A DNA stretch of 49,970 bases from Polaromonas sp. Its GTDB lineage: Bacteria > Pseudomonadota > Gammaproteobacteria > Burkholderiales > Burkholderiaceae_C. The notes under the pieces were generated by a model. It made no database searches. It was given only the letters and a program-made list of their open reading frames with translations, and was not told the origin of the DNA. The translations under genes were made by a program, and so were the position numbers. Positions 7,903-15,914 of the stretch are shown here, piece after piece (within the stretch, counting starts at the first letter, position 1; each line of letters starts with the position of its first letter). The DNA is taken from NCBI GenBank assembly GCA_028291905.1, contig JAQGNK010000108.1, positions 1 through 49,970 on the forward strand, read 5' to 3'.

Positions 7903-9590
7903 TTGCCCAGGCCGACAGCATTCAAAACGGCGCCCGGCTGCAGGCCGACATCTGCATCATCGGCGCCGGGCCTGCGGGCATCGCCCTCACGCTGGACCTG
8001 GCCGAGCGCGGCTTTTCGGTGCTGCTGCTGGAATCGGGCTTCATGAAGGAAGACCCGGCCACCCAGTCACTCTATGCCGGCGAGGTGGCGGACGAACACC
8101 TGCACAGTCCGCCCGACAAATACCGGCAGCGCCGGTTCGGCGGCTCGACGACCATCTGGGGCGGGCGCTGCATGCCCTTCGACCCCATCGACTTCGAGAC
8201 CCGCAGCCATGTGCCGCACAGCGGCTGGCCGCTGTCTTACCATGATCTGCTGCCTTACTACCCCCGCGCCAATGCCCTGGCCGAAGCCGGCCGGTTCAGC
8301 TACCAGGCCGAAGAGGCGCTGGGCGCCAATGCCGCGCCGCTGATCCAGGGCTTCAACAGCCAGCGCGTTCTTTCAAACGGACTGGAGCGGTTTTCCTGTC
8401 CCACTGATTTCGGCAGCCGCTATGCGCGGCAGCTGGCGCTGGCGCCTGGCGCCCGGGTGCTGCTGGGCGCCAATTGCACCGCTCTGCAGCTGAGGCCCGA
8501 TGGCAGCGCCCTGCGCTCTGTCGAAGTCACCACGCTGGCAGGGCGCCGTTTTTCAGTCGCCTCCCGCGCCACCGTGCTGGCCGCCGGCGGCCTGGAAACC
8601 GCCCGGCTGCTGCTGGCCTCGCGCGATGTCAGCCCGGCGGGCATCGGCAACTTTCACGATGTCGTGGGCCGCTACTACATGTGCCACATTGCCGGCAACG
8701 TGGGCCGGCTGACGATCAACGGGCCGACCCGCAACGTGCGCCACGGCTACGAGGTCACGCCCGAAGGCATTTACTGCCGGCGCCGGCTCGCCGTGGCGGC
8801 GGATGAACAGCACCGGCTCGGCTTGTCGAACACCGTGGCGCGGCTGCACTTTGCCCGCATCACCGATCCGGCGCACCGCAGCGGCGTGCTGTCCGGGCTT
8901 TTCCTGGCGCGCCGGCTCATCAGCTATGAATACGGCAAGCGGCTGAACGACGGCAACAAGGCAACGCCGGCAAGCTATGCCCGCCATCTGCTCAATGTGG
9001 CTGCCGATCCGCTGGACACTGCCGCCTTCCTGGCGCACTGGCTGCGCCGCCGCTCACTGGCGGAACGCAAATTCCCGTCGGTGATCCTGCGCAACCGCAC
9101 CAACCGCTTCAGCCTGGAAATGCACGGCGAGCAATTGCCGCAGGCGCAAAGCCGGGTCACGCTCAGCGACAAGGTGGACGCGCTGGGCATGCCGCAGCTG
9201 AAGGTGGACTGGCGCTACAGCCCGGTCGATATCGAGTCGATGCGCCGCACGCTCGATGTGCTGGCGGAGGAGTTCGCCCTGAGCGGCGTCGCCCGCCTCG
9301 ACTACGACCCCGAGACGCTTGAGCAGGACCTGCTGCGCTTTGGCGCTTACGGCGGCCACCATATCGGCACGGCGCGCATGGGCAGCGATCCGCGCACCAG
9401 CGTGGTCAATGCCGACTGCCAGGTGCATTCGGTGGGTAATCTTTTTGTCGCCGGCAGTGCTGTCTTTCCCACCTCCAGCCAGGCCAACCCGACGCTCACG
9501 CTCATCGCCCTGTCGCTCCGGCTGGGCCACACCCTGTCACAACGGCTGGGCAACCGCCACGCAGCCGCCATCGAGGAGGCCTTCGCATGA
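7899..9590 (+). CDS. GMC-family FAD-dependent oxidoreductase in the polysaccharide operon
   Basis: This 563-residue flavoprotein of the glucose-methanol-choline oxidoreductase family has a Rossmann FAD motif at residues 22-27 (IIGAGPAGIA) with the ribose-binding acid at E45. A C-terminal GMC domain follows, containing GGHHIGTARMG near residue 488 (catalytic histidine) and VAGSAVFPTSSQANPTLT. No signal peptide is visible, so it should act in the cytoplasm. Both ends overlap their neighbours by four bases (ATGA at 7899 and 9587), tying it firmly to the transferase and epimerase genes. It may oxidise a sugar, or a sugar on a lipid carrier. The substrate is inference; the family is clear. Confidence 0.88.
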   Translation: MIAQADSIQNGARLQADICIIGAGPAGIALTLDLAERGFSVLLLESGFMKEDPATQSLYAGEVADEHLHSPPDKYRQRRFGGSTTIWGGRCMPFDPIDFETRSHVPHSGWPLSYHDLLPYYPRANALAEAGRFSYQAEEALGANAAPLIQGFNSQRVLSNGLERFSCPTDFGSRYARQLALAPGARVLLGANCTALQLRPDGSALRSVEVTTLAGRRFSVASRATVLAAGGLETARLLLASRDVSPAGIGNFHDVVGRYYMCHIAGNVGRLTINGPTRNVRHGYEVTPEGIYCRRRLAVAADEQHRLGLSNTVARLHFARITDPAHRSGVLSGLFLARRLISYEYGKRLNDGNKATPASYARHLLNVAADPLDTAAFLAHWLRRRSLAERKFPSVILRNRTNRFSLEMHGEQLPQAQSRVTLSDKVDALGMPQLKVDWRYSPVDIESMRRTLDVLAEEFALSGVARLDYDPETLEQDLLRFGAYGGHHIGTARMGSDPRTSVVNADCQVHSVGNLFVAGSAVFPTSSQANPTLTLIALSLRLGHTLSQRLGNRHAAAIEEAFA

Positions 9591-10636
9591 AAGTTCTGGT
9601 CCTGGGCGGCTCCGGCCACATCGGCAGGCGCCTGCTGGAAATCCTTGCAGCCACCGCAGCCGCCCCTTGGCAGCGCCCCACCGGCGCGTCGCGGGGGCCG
9701 GTCAAGAACGGTCCGCGAGGCGTTGACTGGCTGCAGCTGGACACCTGTGACGAAGCTGCGCTGGCCAGCGCCCTGCGCGGCTTTGATGCGGTCGTGAACT
9801 GCGTGGCGGGCAATGCGCGCTCGATTGCGGCAGGCACGCAGGTGCTGGCAAAAGCTGCACTGAAAGCCGACTGCCCGCGCATCATCCACCTGAGCACCAT
9901 GTCGGTGTATGGGCCGGTCGAGGGCACGGTGCATGAAGAGGCGCCGCTCAACCCCGGCCTGGGCTGGTATGGCCGGGCCAAGTGCGAGGCCGAACGGCAT
10001 GTCCGCCAGTTCGTGCTGCAAGGCGGCGAAGCCGTGGTGCTCAGGCCCGGCTGCGTTTTCGGCCCCGGCAGTGAACTCTGGGTGGGGCGCATCGGCCGCT
10101 GGCTGCGGGCCGGCCGGCTTGGCGACCTGGGGGCCGGCGGCGATGGCTGGTCCAACCTGGTGCATGTGGACGATGTCTGCCAGGCCATCATCGCCGCGCT
10201 GGGGTTGACGGTGATTTCCGGCGAACTGCCGGTGTTCAACCTGTCGGCACCCGACAGCCCGCGCTGGAACGCGTACTTTATCGACCTGGCGCTGGCGCTG
10301 CAGGCCACCCCGATACGGCGCATCAGCCAGCGCCAGCTCCAGCTCGACACCCGGCTGGCCGGGCCGCCGCTCAAGCTGGCGCAAATGGCCTTGAAGCGTG
10401 CCCGCTGGTCACGGCCAGGGCTGCCCGACCCTATGCCGCCCGGCCTGCCGGCCTTGTGGGCGCAGCAGATCCACCTCTATTCGGGCAAGGCAAGCCAGAA
10501 ACTGGGACTTGCCTGGACACCCTACACAGCCGGCCTGCAGAGCTCGGCCGCCTGGTTCGGCGTACCTGCAGCCGGCGCGGCTTCGGCTCCGGCATCGACT
10601 TCGGCATCACCTGGAAACACCGCATGCACGCCCTGA
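9587..10636 (+). CDS. NAD(P)-dependent sugar epimerase/dehydratase (extended SDR)
   Basis: This 349-residue extended short-chain dehydrogenase has the nucleotide-binding GGSGHIG at residues 7-13, the serine region HLSTMSVYGP near 101-110 and the catalytic YxxxK at Y128 and K132 (WYGRAKCEAE). A later PGCVFGPG-type loop and the NLVHVDDVCQAI signature also fit NDP-sugar epimerases and reductases. Coupled to the GMC oxidoreductase by an ATGA overlap, it may handle the oxidised product of that enzyme. The last 30 residues are low complexity (Ala/Ser/Pro) and overlap the start of the next gene by 13 bases, so the C-terminal tail may be recent read-through. The exact reaction is unknown. Confidence 0.85.
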   Translation: MKVLVLGGSGHIGRRLLEILAATAAAPWQRPTGASRGPVKNGPRGVDWLQLDTCDEAALASALRGFDAVVNCVAGNARSIAAGTQVLAKAALKADCPRIIHLSTMSVYGPVEGTVHEEAPLNPGLGWYGRAKCEAERHVRQFVLQGGEAVVLRPGCVFGPGSELWVGRIGRWLRAGRLGDLGAGGDGWSNLVHVDDVCQAIIAALGLTVISGELPVFNLSAPDSPRWNAYFIDLALALQATPIRRISQRQLQLDTRLAGPPLKLAQMALKRARWSRPGLPDPMPPGLPALWAQQIHLYSGKASQKLGLAWTPYTAGLQSSAAWFGVPAAGAASAPASTSASPGNTACTP

Positions 10637-11214
10637 AGGCAGACGCCCATCGCATCTTTGGCCGCTTCAACTGGCCGCTGGTGCTCAAGGGCCTGCTTTT
10701 GAATCCGGCGTTCCGGGTGGTGGCGAGCGTGCGCCTGTGCCAGATGGCCCAGCGCCAGCACCCTGTGTGGCGGCGGCTGCTGCTGACGCCGGCCAGAATC
10801 TTTCATCGCCTGGCCTGCCATTCGGCAGGGATCGAGCTGCCCTGGAAAACCGCCATCGCCCCCGGGCTGGCGCTGACCCATGGCCGGGGCATCGTCGTCA
10901 ATGGCCAGGCCCGGCTTGGCCAGAATGTAACCCTGTTCCATGGCGTCACCCTCGGGCAGCGCGACTCGATAGCCAGGGACGGCAGCCGCACCACCCACTT
11001 TCCGGTGGTGGAAGATGACGTGTGGATCGGTCCGCATGCGATTGTGGTGGGCGCCACCGTCGGCAAGGGCAGCCGGATTGCCGGCGGCGCCTATGTCTTT
11101 GAAAACATCCCGCCCTATTCCATCGTGCTCGGAAATCCGGGCCGGATCGTCAAGAGCGACTGCATGCCTGATGTTGAAAACCCCTGGCGCGCGGCTGACC
11201 CAGCGCTTGATTGA
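10624..11214 (+). CDS. Serine-O-acetyltransferase-like hexapeptide acyltransferase
   Basis: This 196-residue left-handed beta-helix acyltransferase has a CysE-like C-terminal half. It shows repeated hexapeptides with THGRGIVVNGQARLGQNVTL, the catalytic-histidine region LFHGVTLGQRDS, DDVWIGPHAIVVGATVGKGS, and the closing PPYSIVLGNPGRIVK. The N-terminal 80 residues are basic and helical. At the end of a polysaccharide operon it is more likely to acetylate the polymer or a sugar precursor than to make cysteine. I chose the ATG at 10624, which overlaps the epimerase end by 13 bases; an earlier start at 10456 would bury 56 codons in that gene. It is the last gene before the convergent cluster. Confidence 0.82.
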   Translation: MHALKADAHRIFGRFNWPLVLKGLLLNPAFRVVASVRLCQMAQRQHPVWRRLLLTPARIFHRLACHSAGIELPWKTAIAPGLALTHGRGIVVNGQARLGQNVTLFHGVTLGQRDSIARDGSRTTHFPVVEDDVWIGPHAIVVGATVGKGSRIAGGAYVFENIPPYSIVLGNPGRIVKSDCMPDVENPWRAADPALD

Positions 11215-11229
11215 AAGCAGCGGCTTACC

Positions 11230-11287
11230 GCTACAAAATCAATAGCTGCTTGCGCAAGCAGTGTCTGCGCAATCAGCCTTTTTCATG
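11230..11287 (+). repeat. Dispersed dyad repeat, copy 2
   Basis: It contains the two adjacent dyads GCTACAAAATCAATAGC and CTGCTTGCGCAAGCAG (11246-11261, a perfect 16-base palindrome), then GTCTGCGC and GCCTTTTTCATGC. It lies just after the acetyltransferase stop. Confidence 0.85.
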
Positions 11288-11342
11288 CATAAACCAGCAG
11301 CGGAGCCGGAGTTACCGGTGCGAAAGTTTTGCGCGTTTTTGG

Positions 11343-11403
11343 AACAAAAATGGCTACAGCCTAGGCAGGATTTGCGCAGGTAGCTATTAATTCAATAGCA
11401 AAA
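11343..11403 (-). repeat. Dispersed dyad repeat, copy 3 (reverse orientation)
   Basis: The minus strand reads TTTTGCTATTGAATTAATAG followed by CTACCTGCGCAAATCCTGCC. It faces copy 2 across 55 bases between two convergent operons. Confidence 0.85.
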
Positions 11404-11443
11404 CCCTACCTGGAGCTGGTGCCGTCTGTGCGGCCTGGCGCTT

Positions 11444-12439
11444 TCAACGGCGCTGCAGGGCCGAAGCCAGGCGCATGGCACGCATCAGGAACAGCGGATT
11501 GCCGATCACATAGCGGTGAAACAGCCGGCGCGGCTCCAGTCCCAGCCTGAACAGCCATTCCATCCCCATGCCGCGCATCCACAGCGGGGCACGCCGCGTC
11601 TTGCCGCCCAGAAAATCAATGACCGCGCCGCCGCACACGATCAGGCAGGGAAAGCCGAGCGATGCGCGCAAAATCACGGCAGTTTCTTCCTGGCGCGGCA
11701 TGCCCATGCCCAGCACGATCAGTTCCGGGCAGTGGATATTGGCCAGCGCCACGTAAGTCTGCGCATCGAGAAAGCCGTGTTCACTGATATAGCTGCTCTG
11801 GGGCGAAAACTCGCGCCCGGCAACGCGGATGCCGCGCTCCAGGTAGGGGTGTTGCGTGCCAAAAAATGCAATGCTGCGGCCATTGAACTGCCAAAGCAGT
11901 TCGGGAATCAGGTCGGTGCCGTTGAGATTGTGGCCCGGCGGCAGCCCTAGCATCCTGAACAGCCTGGCCATGCCCGAGCCGTCCCTGAGCACCACGTCGG
12001 CAGTGTGAAGGGCCTCGAAAAAAGACGCTGATTCGGCCACCGAATTCATGGCGTGCGCATTCGCAAACGCCAGTATGGAAGGCTTTTCAGGATGGCTCAG
12101 CCGCTCCAGCAGGCGCCGGCCCTCGGCAAAGGTCTGCACCCGCTCTATCTTGCCCAGCAGCACCAGCCAGCGCCGCAGCCACTCCTCGGCCACCCCCAGG
12201 GTTTTCATGGACTGAAACTGTGCCGCCAGCGCAAAGTACACATCGTCTGCCGTCAGAAGTCCAAGCGCCCTGCCGATCTCGCCGAAACGCCTGCCGCTTT
12301 CCTGCTGGACCACCATGATGCGCTCAACATTCTCAGGTGCCAGCCGGCCGGCGTTCACCAGGAGCATGCCGATGCGCTGGCGCGAACTGCTGGCGCTGGC
12401 TGCTGGCTGGCTGGCCGTCTCTTCGGTGGTCAAATTCAT
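11444..12439 (-). CDS. WecG/TagA/CpsF glycosyltransferase with an N-terminal MshEN-like module
   Basis: This 331-residue protein has two parts. Residues about 90-331 are a WecG/TagA/CpsF-family transferase, with FANAHAMNSVAESASFFEAL, the DVVLRDGSGMARLFRMLG nucleotide-sugar region, LNGTDLIPEL, and GMGMPRQE followed by VCGGAVIDFLGG. Such enzymes usually add the second sugar to an undecaprenyl-linked monosaccharide. Residues 22-74 form two 24-residue motifs (R22-Q45 and R51-Q74) separated by five residues, the arrangement of the MshEN cyclic-di-GMP-binding domain. This module closely resembles the one in the adjacent EpsG. I chose the ATG at 12439; a TTG at 12457 would add six residues. It is the last gene of the minus-strand cluster, 27 bases after epsG. 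Confidence 0.85.
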   Translation of the reverse strand: MNLTTEETASQPAASASSSRQRIGMLLVNAGRLAPENVERIMVVQQESGRRFGEIGRALGLLTADDVYFALAAQFQSMKTLGVAEEWLRRWLVLLGKIERVQTFAEGRRLLERLSHPEKPSILAFANAHAMNSVAESASFFEALHTADVVLRDGSGMARLFRMLGLPPGHNLNGTDLIPELLWQFNGRSIAFFGTQHPYLERGIRVAGREFSPQSSYISEHGFLDAQTYVALANIHCPELIVLGMGMPRQEETAVILRASLGFPCLIVCGGAVIDFLGGKTRRAPLWMRGMGMEWLFRLGLEPRRLFHRYVIGNPLFLMRAMRLASALQRR

Positions 12440-12466
12440 GCCGCCCAGCGTACCCAAAGCGCCGCG

Positions 12467-13372
12467 CTAGGCGTCATTGAGCACCGAGCCGACCAGGGTC
12501 ACGCCAAATTCGCGCAGGCTGTGGGTGAACTGCGCCAGGTGCGGCATCGAACTCTTGCCCTGCCGCGCCACGATCAGGGCCGCGCCCGCACGAACCGCGA
12601 CCGTGTGGGCATCGGCGCAGACGGTGGCGGGCGGCGTGTCGATGATCATCACGTCGAAATCCATGCCCAGCGACAGCAGCAGCTCCGAGAAATTCTGCCG
12701 GCCCAGCAGTTCCTGCGGATTCGGCGGAATCGCTCCGGCCGAAAGCACCGACAGGTTGGGCAATGCAGCAATCCCGACCAGGGCCTCGGCGCCGGCGCGC
12801 CCGACGAGCATGTCGGACAGTCCGGCGCGCTTGCCGAGATGGAAAAGCTTGTGCTGGCGCGGCGAGCGCATGTCGGCATCTATCAGCAAGGTGCGCTCGC
12901 CAAGCTGTGAAAACACAATCGCCAGGTTGGCCGCAAGATAGCTGCGACCATCGCCGCTGTCGGCGCTGACCACAGCCAGGCCCTTGCGTTCGGCGCCGTT
13001 GTCAAACCAGCGCAGCATCAACTGGCTGCGCAGCATGCGCAATTGCTCCACCGAAGGGCTGGAGGGCTGGTAAGCGGCGACCAGCTCCCGGCTCAGGTTG
13101 CTTTCAGGCGTGATGTAGGAATAGTGAAACTGGACCGACAAGGCAAAGCGCACATCATCTTCCGTCAGCAGCCCCAGCGCACGGCCGGACTCGCCGAAAC
13201 GCAAGCCGCTTTCGCGCTGAAAACCCAGAATCCGCTCCGTGCTGCCTTGCGACAGCCGTCCGGCATCGATCAGAATCGTTCCCATCAATCGGCTGGAATT
13301 CGTGGCTAGATGCGTGCCGCCACCCCGGCTCAGGGGTACGGCTTTCACGATTTGGGCATTGTTGGTGTTCAT
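12467..13372 (-). CDS. epsG: EpsG-type chain-length regulator / tyrosine-kinase-like P-loop protein
   Basis: This 301-residue CpsD/CapB-like protein is expected to work with EpsF in controlling polymer length. The N-terminal module (L29-Q52 and R58-Q81 with a five-residue spacer) matches the MshEN layout and the neighbouring WecG protein. The P-loop ATPase domain follows. Its Walker A is SADSGDGRSYLAANLA with arginine (R143) where bacterial tyrosine kinases have lysine, Walker A' is TLLIDADMR (161-169), and Walker B is DVMIIDTPP (D245). The C-terminal tyrosine cluster typical of BY-kinases is absent. The start overlaps the epsF stop as ATGA. The family is clear; whether it hydrolyses ATP or phosphorylates tyrosine is uncertain given R143. 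Confidence 0.85.
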   Translation of the reverse strand: MNTNNAQIVKAVPLSRGGGTHLATNSSRLMGTILIDAGRLSQGSTERILGFQRESGLRFGESGRALGLLTEDDVRFALSVQFHYSYITPESNLSRELVAAYQPSSPSVEQLRMLRSQLMLRWFDNGAERKGLAVVSADSGDGRSYLAANLAIVFSQLGERTLLIDADMRSPRQHKLFHLGKRAGLSDMLVGRAGAEALVGIAALPNLSVLSAGAIPPNPQELLGRQNFSELLLSLGMDFDVMIIDTPPATVCADAHTVAVRAGAALIVARQGKSSMPHLAQFTHSLREFGVTLVGSVLNDA

Positions 13373-14766
13373 GCGGCGCTTCCGTTGCCGAGTGCCAGTT
13401 GATGCGACCCCTGGAGCTTGCGCGGCGGCGTGCGGCCAGATGAAATACTGGCCAGCACAGGCAGGTCCAGCATCTGCACCAGGTCTTCGGTGGACCTGAC
13501 GCGGCGGTTGGCCAGCTCCAGCAGGAAGGCGCAGGCAATGCCCAGCAGGGTGCCGCCAAAAGCGGCAATCAGCAGGTTGAGCATCAGCTTCGGGCTTGAA
13601 GGATTCATCGGCGCCGTCGCCATGTCGAGGCGAACCACATTGGTCTGGTTGCTCAGGCTTTGCAGGCGGGTTTGCGACGCGCTCTGGCTGACGGTTTCGT
13701 AGGCGCGCTGGGCTGCTTCCACATCGCGCCGGTACACATTGAGTTCGTCGCGCTGCTTGTTGAGCATCAGCACCCGCGCCTTCTGCGCATTGACAGAGCC
13801 CTGCAACTCGCGCTCCCGGTCCTTGCCCACCCGGTAGGCGGTCTCAATGGAGGCTGAAATCCGGGCTGACTCGCTGACAAGCCGGCTTCTCAGCGAGGCC
13901 AGCTCGGCCTCGGCCCGCTGGCGCAGCGGATGGTTGACGCCCAGGTTCACATTGTTTTCCTGCACCTTGGATTCAAGGCGTGCAATATCGGCCTTCAGCC
14001 CATTGATGAGCGGGCTTTGCATCACCTCGGCCACAGTGTCGCCGCGCGCCGCGCGCTTGCTCTGGCTGTCGGTGGTTTCGCCCTGGACGGCGGTGAGCTG
14101 GGTCGAGATCTGCGCCAGCTTGGCAGTTTCATAGTCAACCCGCTCGTCGGTGGAAACAATGCCGGCTTTTTGCTGGTAGTCGGACAAGCGCGCCTGGGCA
14201 TCTTCGAGCTTGGCGCGCGACGTCTTGGTCTGCTCGTCGAACCATTCGGCGTATTGCCTGGCAGGCTCGGTCTTCAAGGCCAGGTTTGTGTCGAGATAAG
14301 CCTGGGCAAATGCATTGGCAACCGCCGCCACTTGATCCGGATCGGAACCCTTGTAGGTGATGTTGATGACATTGCTCTCCCTGGCCGGCTGCACCTGCAG
14401 GCCGGTTTGCAGCGACTGGGCCAGCCAGGCCTCCAGCGAGCCCCGGCCATCATTGGCTTTTTGCCAGGCCGCCTTGGCCTCCTCGTCCTCATCGAGCCTG
14501 AGCATTTTCACCACGCGCTGCGCCACCCGGTCGCCGCCGATGATGTCCACCTGCGTGGCCATATAGCTGGGGGCAACCATACCGGAAATCCCGCCGCCGG
14601 CCAGCGGATCAGGCGTGCGCATATCGACCAGCACCGAAGTCTGGGCGGTGTATTTTTTAGGCAGCAGCAAGCTCACAGCCAGTGCCGCCGCAATGGCCAG
14701 CAGCAGCACCAGAAGCGCCACCCGGTAACGGGCGCGCAGTATCAGGAAGAATTGATGGATTGACAT
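13369..14766 (-). CDS. epsF: EpsF/Wzz-type polysaccharide chain-length determinant
   Basis: This 465-residue inner-membrane polysaccharide co-polymerase has an N-terminal transmembrane segment at about 16-37 (ALLVLLLAIAAALAVSLLLP) followed by the Wzz motif KKYTAQTSVLVD. A long periplasmic coiled-coil region runs from about 165 to 355, rich in Glu, Gln, Ala and Arg. A second transmembrane segment near 405-430 is preceded by the proline-rich motif ATAPMNPSSPKLMLNL. A short cytoplasmic tail (TEDLVQMLDLPVLASIS) is where the partner kinase normally docks. It is co-transcribed with epsE (12-base gap) and epsG (ATGA overlap). The product sets chain length and links the polymerase to the EpsE exit channel. 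Confidence 0.9.
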   Translation of the reverse strand: MSIHQFFLILRARYRVALLVLLLAIAAALAVSLLLPKKYTAQTSVLVDMRTPDPLAGGGISGMVAPSYMATQVDIIGGDRVAQRVVKMLRLDEDEEAKAAWQKANDGRGSLEAWLAQSLQTGLQVQPARESNVINITYKGSDPDQVAAVANAFAQAYLDTNLALKTEPARQYAEWFDEQTKTSRAKLEDAQARLSDYQQKAGIVSTDERVDYETAKLAQISTQLTAVQGETTDSQSKRAARGDTVAEVMQSPLINGLKADIARLESKVQENNVNLGVNHPLRQRAEAELASLRSRLVSESARISASIETAYRVGKDRERELQGSVNAQKARVLMLNKQRDELNVYRRDVEAAQRAYETVSQSASQTRLQSLSNQTNVVRLDMATAPMNPSSPKLMLNLLIAAFGGTLLGIACAFLLELANRRVRSTEDLVQMLDLPVLASISSGRTPPRKLQGSHQLALGNGSAA

Positions 14767-14778
14767 GGCTGCGGCAGC

Positions 14779-15645
14779 TTAAAAAAGGCTTTCACGCACG
14801 TAGATCACATCCTCGGCCTGCACCGTATCGGTCAGCTTTGGAGTGGTTTCCGTGACATTGCCCGCTGGATCCCGCCGATGCAGGCGCAGGCGATTCTGAC
14901 TGCCGCGCACCGTAGGGCCGCCGCCTTGCGCCAGTGCCTGCATGACGGTCATGCCCCGCTCTATGCGGTAGGGCCCTGGACGCTGGGCTTCGCCATAGAT
15001 ATAGAAAACCGGTGCCTTGTTGACATACAGGGTGTCGCCACCGGACAGGACAATGTCCTCATCCGACTTCTGGTTCAGGAAAAGCGCTGGAATATCGATC
15101 ACCTTGCGAAATGGCTGGCCCTGGCGCTGCCCGGTCACGATCAAAACGTCGTCGCCAATGGCAGTGGTGCCGCCCGCCGCAGCCAGCATGTCGCTGACGC
15201 GGGTGTTGAAGGTTTCCAGCGGAAAGCGGCCCGGACGGCTGACCTGGCCCAGCACCGCCACCTGGCTGCCGCGAACCTGCCGAAGCACGATGTTGACCTG
15301 CGGCACCTTGACAAACCCGCCGGTGCGCAGCGCATCGGCGATTTTTTTCTCGGCTTCTGAAATCGTCAACCCGCCAAGCTGCACGGTGCCCACCAGCGGA
15401 TAGCTGATGACGCCGGTTTCGGATACCCGCGCATCGACTGAAAGATCAGGACTTTGGTAAACCTGCACCCCGATGGAGTCGCCTGCGCCGAGCCGGTAAT
15501 CCTGCTGCGTCGGCAGGGCCGCAGCCTGCGTCGCTGGCGCCTGTCGGGAAGCTGCGGCTGCGGAAGGTGGAGTCGCCTGCGCAAAAGCTGTCGCAGCCCC
15601 AAGGAAAAGGCATGCGGCGGCAAGGTAGCGAGTTAAAAATTTCAT
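14779..15645 (-). CDS. epsE: EpsE polysaccharide export protein (Wza family)
   Basis: This 288-residue outer-membrane or periplasmic export protein has a Sec signal peptide (ending near AATAFAQA). The Poly_export domain begins YRLGAGDSIGVQVYQSPDLS, and two SLBB-type segments follow (SQVAVLGQVSRPGRFPL and VFYIYGEAQRPGPYRIE). It lacks a lipobox cysteine at the signal peptide end, so it may differ from lipoprotein Wza in its anchoring. I prefer the second of two adjacent ATG codons (15645) because AAAGG lies about seven bases upstream. It opens the epsEFG-wecG unit after a 269-base AT-rich spacer. Confidence 0.88.
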   Translation of the reverse strand: MKFLTRYLAAACLFLGAATAFAQATPPSAAAASRQAPATQAAALPTQQDYRLGAGDSIGVQVYQSPDLSVDARVSETGVISYPLVGTVQLGGLTISEAEKKIADALRTGGFVKVPQVNIVLRQVRGSQVAVLGQVSRPGRFPLETFNTRVSDMLAAAGGTTAIGDDVLIVTGQRQGQPFRKVIDIPALFLNQKSDEDIVLSGGDTLYVNKAPVFYIYGEAQRPGPYRIERGMTVMQALAQGGGPTVRGSQNRLRLHRRDPAGNVTETTPKLTDTVQAEDVIYVRESLF

Positions 15646-15914
15646 CATGGCGCCTTTGGGTGAAATAAATATCTGAAAAGACAGTGCTGCAAAATCAGAT
15701 CAGGAAAAAAGCTCATGGCATTTGTGAAAATCAGCCAGAAACTATTTGAAGAAGACACTGAATCTTAGAATCCAAGGCCCAACAAGAGCAATAGCCCTTT
15801 CTTCCTAATGAAGCGATATTCTTAATATCATCTTTGATGCTTCAAAAATCCGGACCTATTCAGGGAGAAAATCCCATGCCTGATATGAATATATAATATC
15901 GGCAAGCTTTTCAG
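15646..15914. other. AT-rich spacer upstream of epsE
   Basis: These 269 bases between the GT8 gene and epsE are markedly richer in A and T than their flanks and contain no plausible gene. The spacer is long enough for a separate epsE promoter on the minus strand, but I cannot assign -35/-10 boxes with confidence. Confidence 0.5.

Noticed and set aside
10456-10623. Longer acetyltransferase starting at 10456
   Set aside because: The extra 56 codons lie inside the epimerase gene and have no family similarity; the ATG at 10624 fits the expected N-terminus.
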